A stretch of 64,000 nt of DNA from Sulfurimonas sp. (GTDB lineage: Bacteria; Campylobacterota; Campylobacteria; Campylobacterales; Sulfurimonadaceae), in NCBI RefSeq assembly GCF_028714655.1, contig NZ_JAQTLY010000007.1, positions 1 through 64,000 on the forward strand, written 5' to 3'. The notes below the pieces were generated by a model, which saw only the letters and a list, made by a program, of their open reading frames with translations, made no database searches and was not told the DNA's origin. Positions 62,401 to 64,000 of the stretch are shown here, one piece after another. The position numbers were made by a program, and so were the translations under genes. The first letter of the stretch is position 1. Every line of letters begins with the position of its first letter.

Positions 62401-63842
62401 TTAAAACTGCACAAATCGGTATAGCACATGTAGGACTTGACGGTTCTTGGCTTGATGTAAATGATTATCTGTGCAAACTTATCGGATATTCAAAGGACGA
62501 GTTGTTAAAACTTACATTTCAGGATATTACTTATGCCGATGATTTGGCTAAAGATTTGGCTTATGTTCGTAAGCTTTTAGAAAATAAACTAGATTCATAT
62601 CATATTGAAAAACGATATATCCGTAAAGACGGAAATATCATCTGGGTTAACCTTTCCGTTATCTTACTGCGTGATAGTTCGGATAAGCCTCTCTATTTTA
62701 TTTCAATTATTCAAGACATTTCGCAAATCAAACTATTGATGCTTGAACTTGAATCGAAAAAGAATGAGCTTGAAAATGTCATTCGTTTTGCACCTAATCC
62801 GATTATGCTTTATGACGAAGAGGGAACGATATTGCTCATAAACGAGGCATTTGAGGAGATAACGGGATATACGATTAAAGAGATGGCTACTATCGAAGCG
62901 TGGAATGAGAGAGCACTAGGCACAGGGGAGAGTTTAAATCTTTTAGATGTGGATCAGCTTTTTAAAAATAATATTCGTGTAGACAAGGGTGCAAAAACTA
63001 TCATTACCAAAGGCGGCAAAGAACTTATTTGGATATTTTCTTTAGCGCCGCTTGGAGATGTTTACGGCGGTAAAAGGGTTGTTATTTCTTCTGCAATGGA
63101 TATTACGGAGATTCAAAGAAAAGAGGAATTGATGCTTGCTCAGTCCCGTCAGGCGGCGATGGGAGATATGATAGGAATGATAGCGCATCAATGGCGTCAG
63201 CCTTTGAGCATTATATCTATGGTTGCAAATAATCTAAGAGTAAATTTAGAGCTTAACGAAGAGATTTCATCATTGGAAATTTATAAATTAACGGATGTGT
63301 TAAATGAACAAACGCAGTATTTGAGTCATACTATTGATGATTTTAGAACATTCTTTAAGCCTGAGAAAGCAAAAGAAAAAGTTTCTCTGTGTAAAATTTA
63401 TGAGAAACTTGACAGTATGATGCAAAAAATACTTGAAAACAATCAAATTACTATGATATTTATAAATGATTGCAATATTGAGTTTTACACTTATCCAAAT
63501 GAACTTATACAGGTTATGATTAACTTGGTAAACAATGCCAAAGATGCAATAAAAGAGCGCAATATAAAAGATGCAAAAATTCAAATCAACACTTCTTTTA
63601 AAGAAAATTTGCTTACAATTGCTATCAGTGACAATGCAGGCGGAATCGACAAATCCGTTATCGATAAGTTGGGCGAACCTTATGTTACGACAAAAAGCGC
63701 TAACGGAACAGGGCTTGGAATTTATATGTCATTGATAATTATAGAAAAACATTTCGGCGGAAGTATGAACTGGAAAAATATTAATAACGGAAGTTGTTTT
63801 ACAATTGAATTGCCTATGTCAAACTGTGGAAAAGAGATATAA
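59484..63842 (+). CDS. CheB-CheR-PAS-histidine kinase fusion
   Basis: About 1452 residues, cytoplasmic. CheB methylesterase-like (about 10-190) has GSSAGGFEAL, AQHH and SGSGFDGTKGM, keeping Ser-His-Asp. CheR methyltransferase-like (about 210-480) has VACSSGEEAYSLA, FATDIDD and SCRNVLIYL. A long glutamate-rich coiled coil (about 650-715) follows, then four PAS-type domains (about 715-1200) and a histidine kinase (AHQWRQPLS near 1235, NLVNNAKDAI, DNAGGI, GTGLGIYMS). TTG 59475 is an alternative start. The next gene, a response regulator, overlaps by one base and is the probable partner. Confidence 0.9.
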   Translation: MRKRAFEVYVAIGSSAGGFEALSELVASLPKKTGFFYFLAQHHARGEKTMLAELLGRKSTIEVILVREGMIFKPDILYVLPPELKIIVKHNKLKVVLEDLNLHLPIPSADFLFSELCTLKNSKIIAIVLSGSGFDGTKGMRAVKESDGITIAEFPQEAMFESMPKSAINAKLVDCILSVKDIGSKLAKLSSAFSNGTYISQEIPFDLIVKILHKEKQLDLFKYKEETIKRRIEKRMKILNFATIEEYSHYLKANDKEIDILNQEVLIGVTEFFRGAESFESLKNYMKKQLLLKAEYSEYRLWSVACSSGEEAYSLAILANEVSKELGKKLHIKIFATDIDDMALEKARIGEYKESALKYVEKKLIEKYFIKSEYGYRVVKTLRDQIIFAHHNFLNNPPFINMDLISCRNVLIYLKSSTQSDVFSIFHYSLKNDGLLFLGSSESTLSSIDLFVTLDSKYRIYEKKAQDKQTKFQIEIVNQHPKKLLSSGEESMQKLINPTEIEKHLHDDLFDYFSNGCLIIDHDYNIVYKKGNISYLNFSDGILSLNIFNNIDKGLHYHMRIVLNRVLVSNMREESKFIQLESSKDEKFVKIIAQPFFVSSQKCMILITFQEIELEEFLLNGTILPSFSENTIISTLSSQVSEARNEIQNISDELLFSKQNMSMINAELQDSNEKLQSTVEELETSSEELQSSNEELLASLSSNRELQNKLSLILESSIDGIVGLDIHSRHIFVNDKAAKMLGYSAEYLIGKSSHGMWHHTKPDGSYYPEEECPIVRTLSSGESARGEELFWRKGGTSFPVEFVRSPIVEDGKITGAVISFHDISEKKALEAQVKNEHEQMLLYLEVSGLIIIILDKNANVVSVNNAGSKLLGLSKDELVGLNWFDNFIDKQICSEVKQVFNDMINEKISSTSHYINKILDINKNERLISWNNAKYKDENGNIIGVIAIGNDITQEEFLTEELKISNLKYEQTFKTAQIGIAHVGLDGSWLDVNDYLCKLIGYSKDELLKLTFQDITYADDLAKDLAYVRKLLENKLDSYHIEKRYIRKDGNIIWVNLSVILLRDSSDKPLYFISIIQDISQIKLLMLELESKKNELENVIRFAPNPIMLYDEEGTILLINEAFEEITGYTIKEMATIEAWNERALGTGESLNLLDVDQLFKNNIRVDKGAKTIITKGGKELIWIFSLAPLGDVYGGKRVVISSAMDITEIQRKEELMLAQSRQAAMGDMIGMIAHQWRQPLSIISMVANNLRVNLELNEEISSLEIYKLTDVLNEQTQYLSHTIDDFRTFFKPEKAKEKVSLCKIYEKLDSMMQKILENNQITMIFINDCNIEFYTYPNELIQVMINLVNNAKDAIKERNIKDAKIQINTSFKENLLTIAISDNAGGIDKSVIDKLGEPYVTTKSANGTGLGIYMSLIIIEKHFGGSMNWKNINNGSCFTIELPMSNCGKEI

Positions 63843-64000
63843 TGATTTGTGTTAAAGAACTTAAAGATCTTTGCTCAAAACTTAGTGTTTTATATGTGGA
63901 AGATGACGGCGGACTGCGGGATATGGTCACTGATTATCTTAAAAAACTGTTTTTAAATGTCAAAGCGGCAGAAAACGGGGAGATTGGTTTATGTGAGTTT
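63842..64000 (+). CDS. Response regulator, N-terminus only (window end)
   Basis: The frame starts at ATG 63842 inside the previous stop (TAATG) and runs off the window. It reads LSVLYVEDDGGLRDMVTDYLKKLF, a receiver-domain beginning with the acidic pair, then AAENGEIGL. Output domain unknown. Confidence 0.85.
   Translation, partial: MICVKELKDLCSKLSVLYVEDDGGLRDMVTDYLKKLFLNVKAAENGEIGLCEF

Noticed and set aside
1-64000. tRNA or rRNA genes, IS elements, prophage genes
   Set aside because: Looked for in all intergenic gaps; no cloverleaf with CCA-type acceptor, no rRNA-like stretch and no transposase or phage structural frame was found.

Overview
The window is AT-rich, densely packed bacterial chromosome that most resembles Campylobacterota, probably a free-living Sulfurimonas-like organism; this assignment is inference from gene content. 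The pointers are the carboxynorspermidine pair, a RibBA with a degenerate GTP cyclohydrolase half, a fliN/FliO-like/CheX-like cluster, short epsilon-type RecO, lipid A genes with an intercalated oxidoreductase/aminotransferase pair, and many chemotaxis and cyclic-di-GMP proteins, some with periplasmic c-type heme motifs. No tRNA, rRNA, CRISPR array, IS transposase, integrase or replication origin was seen.

Layout: 0-7.5 kb holds ribBA, a DUF695-RraB fusion, an MFS-acyltransferase fusion, the carboxynorspermidine synthase/decarboxylase operon, a PIN-domain toxin-antitoxin pair and a methyltransferase. 7.6-16 kb holds a heme-motif chemoreceptor, recO and gltBD. The 489-base gap between gltD and accD contains a hairpin array followed by what looks like an unannotated type I toxin-antitoxin locus: a 19-residue hydrophobic peptide on the minus strand with a good ribosome binding site locked in a hairpin, 5'-3' complementarity in its mRNA, a terminator, and an opposing promoter. 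16.3-21.7 kb is one long operon (accD, thiE-like, rlmH, dksA, membrane protein, dusB, nuclease-fold-like protein). 21.7-27 kb holds the flagellar/chemotaxis cluster, a TauE-like permease and uvrA. 27-30 kb holds a DUF4160/DUF2442 module between repeats and selD-selU.

30-33.7 kb (minus) is a tight three-gene signalling operon: ABC-type periplasmic sensor, SCO-like protein, GGDEF-EAL protein. 35.2-39.4 kb (minus) is a lipid A cluster: cytochrome c, lpxB, gnnB-like, gnnA-like, and an LpxA homologue that lacks the catalytic histidine. 39.4-45.9 kb has a hybrid histidine kinase, a degenerate dihydroorotase, ydcH, tgt, a second DUF4160/DUF2442 module and efp. 46-53 kb has a second heme-motif GGDEF-EAL protein, a BrnT-like/CopG-like toxin-antitoxin pair and dnaE. 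53-57.4 kb is an accessory defence-type patch: RloA/RloB (AbiL-like), a broken third DUF4160/DUF2442 module, and a DUF1016 nuclease between direct repeats. 57.4-64 kb has DUF167, an M18 aminopeptidase, a giant CheB-CheR-PAS-histidine kinase and the start of a response regulator cut by the window end.

Two families of palindromic intergenic repeats are scattered through gene ends: one about 110 bp long with imperfect terminal inverted repeats (four copies, two carrying the same 25-base insert at a hairpin apex) and one of the GCGAGCGAAGCGCGGCAATC type (three loci).
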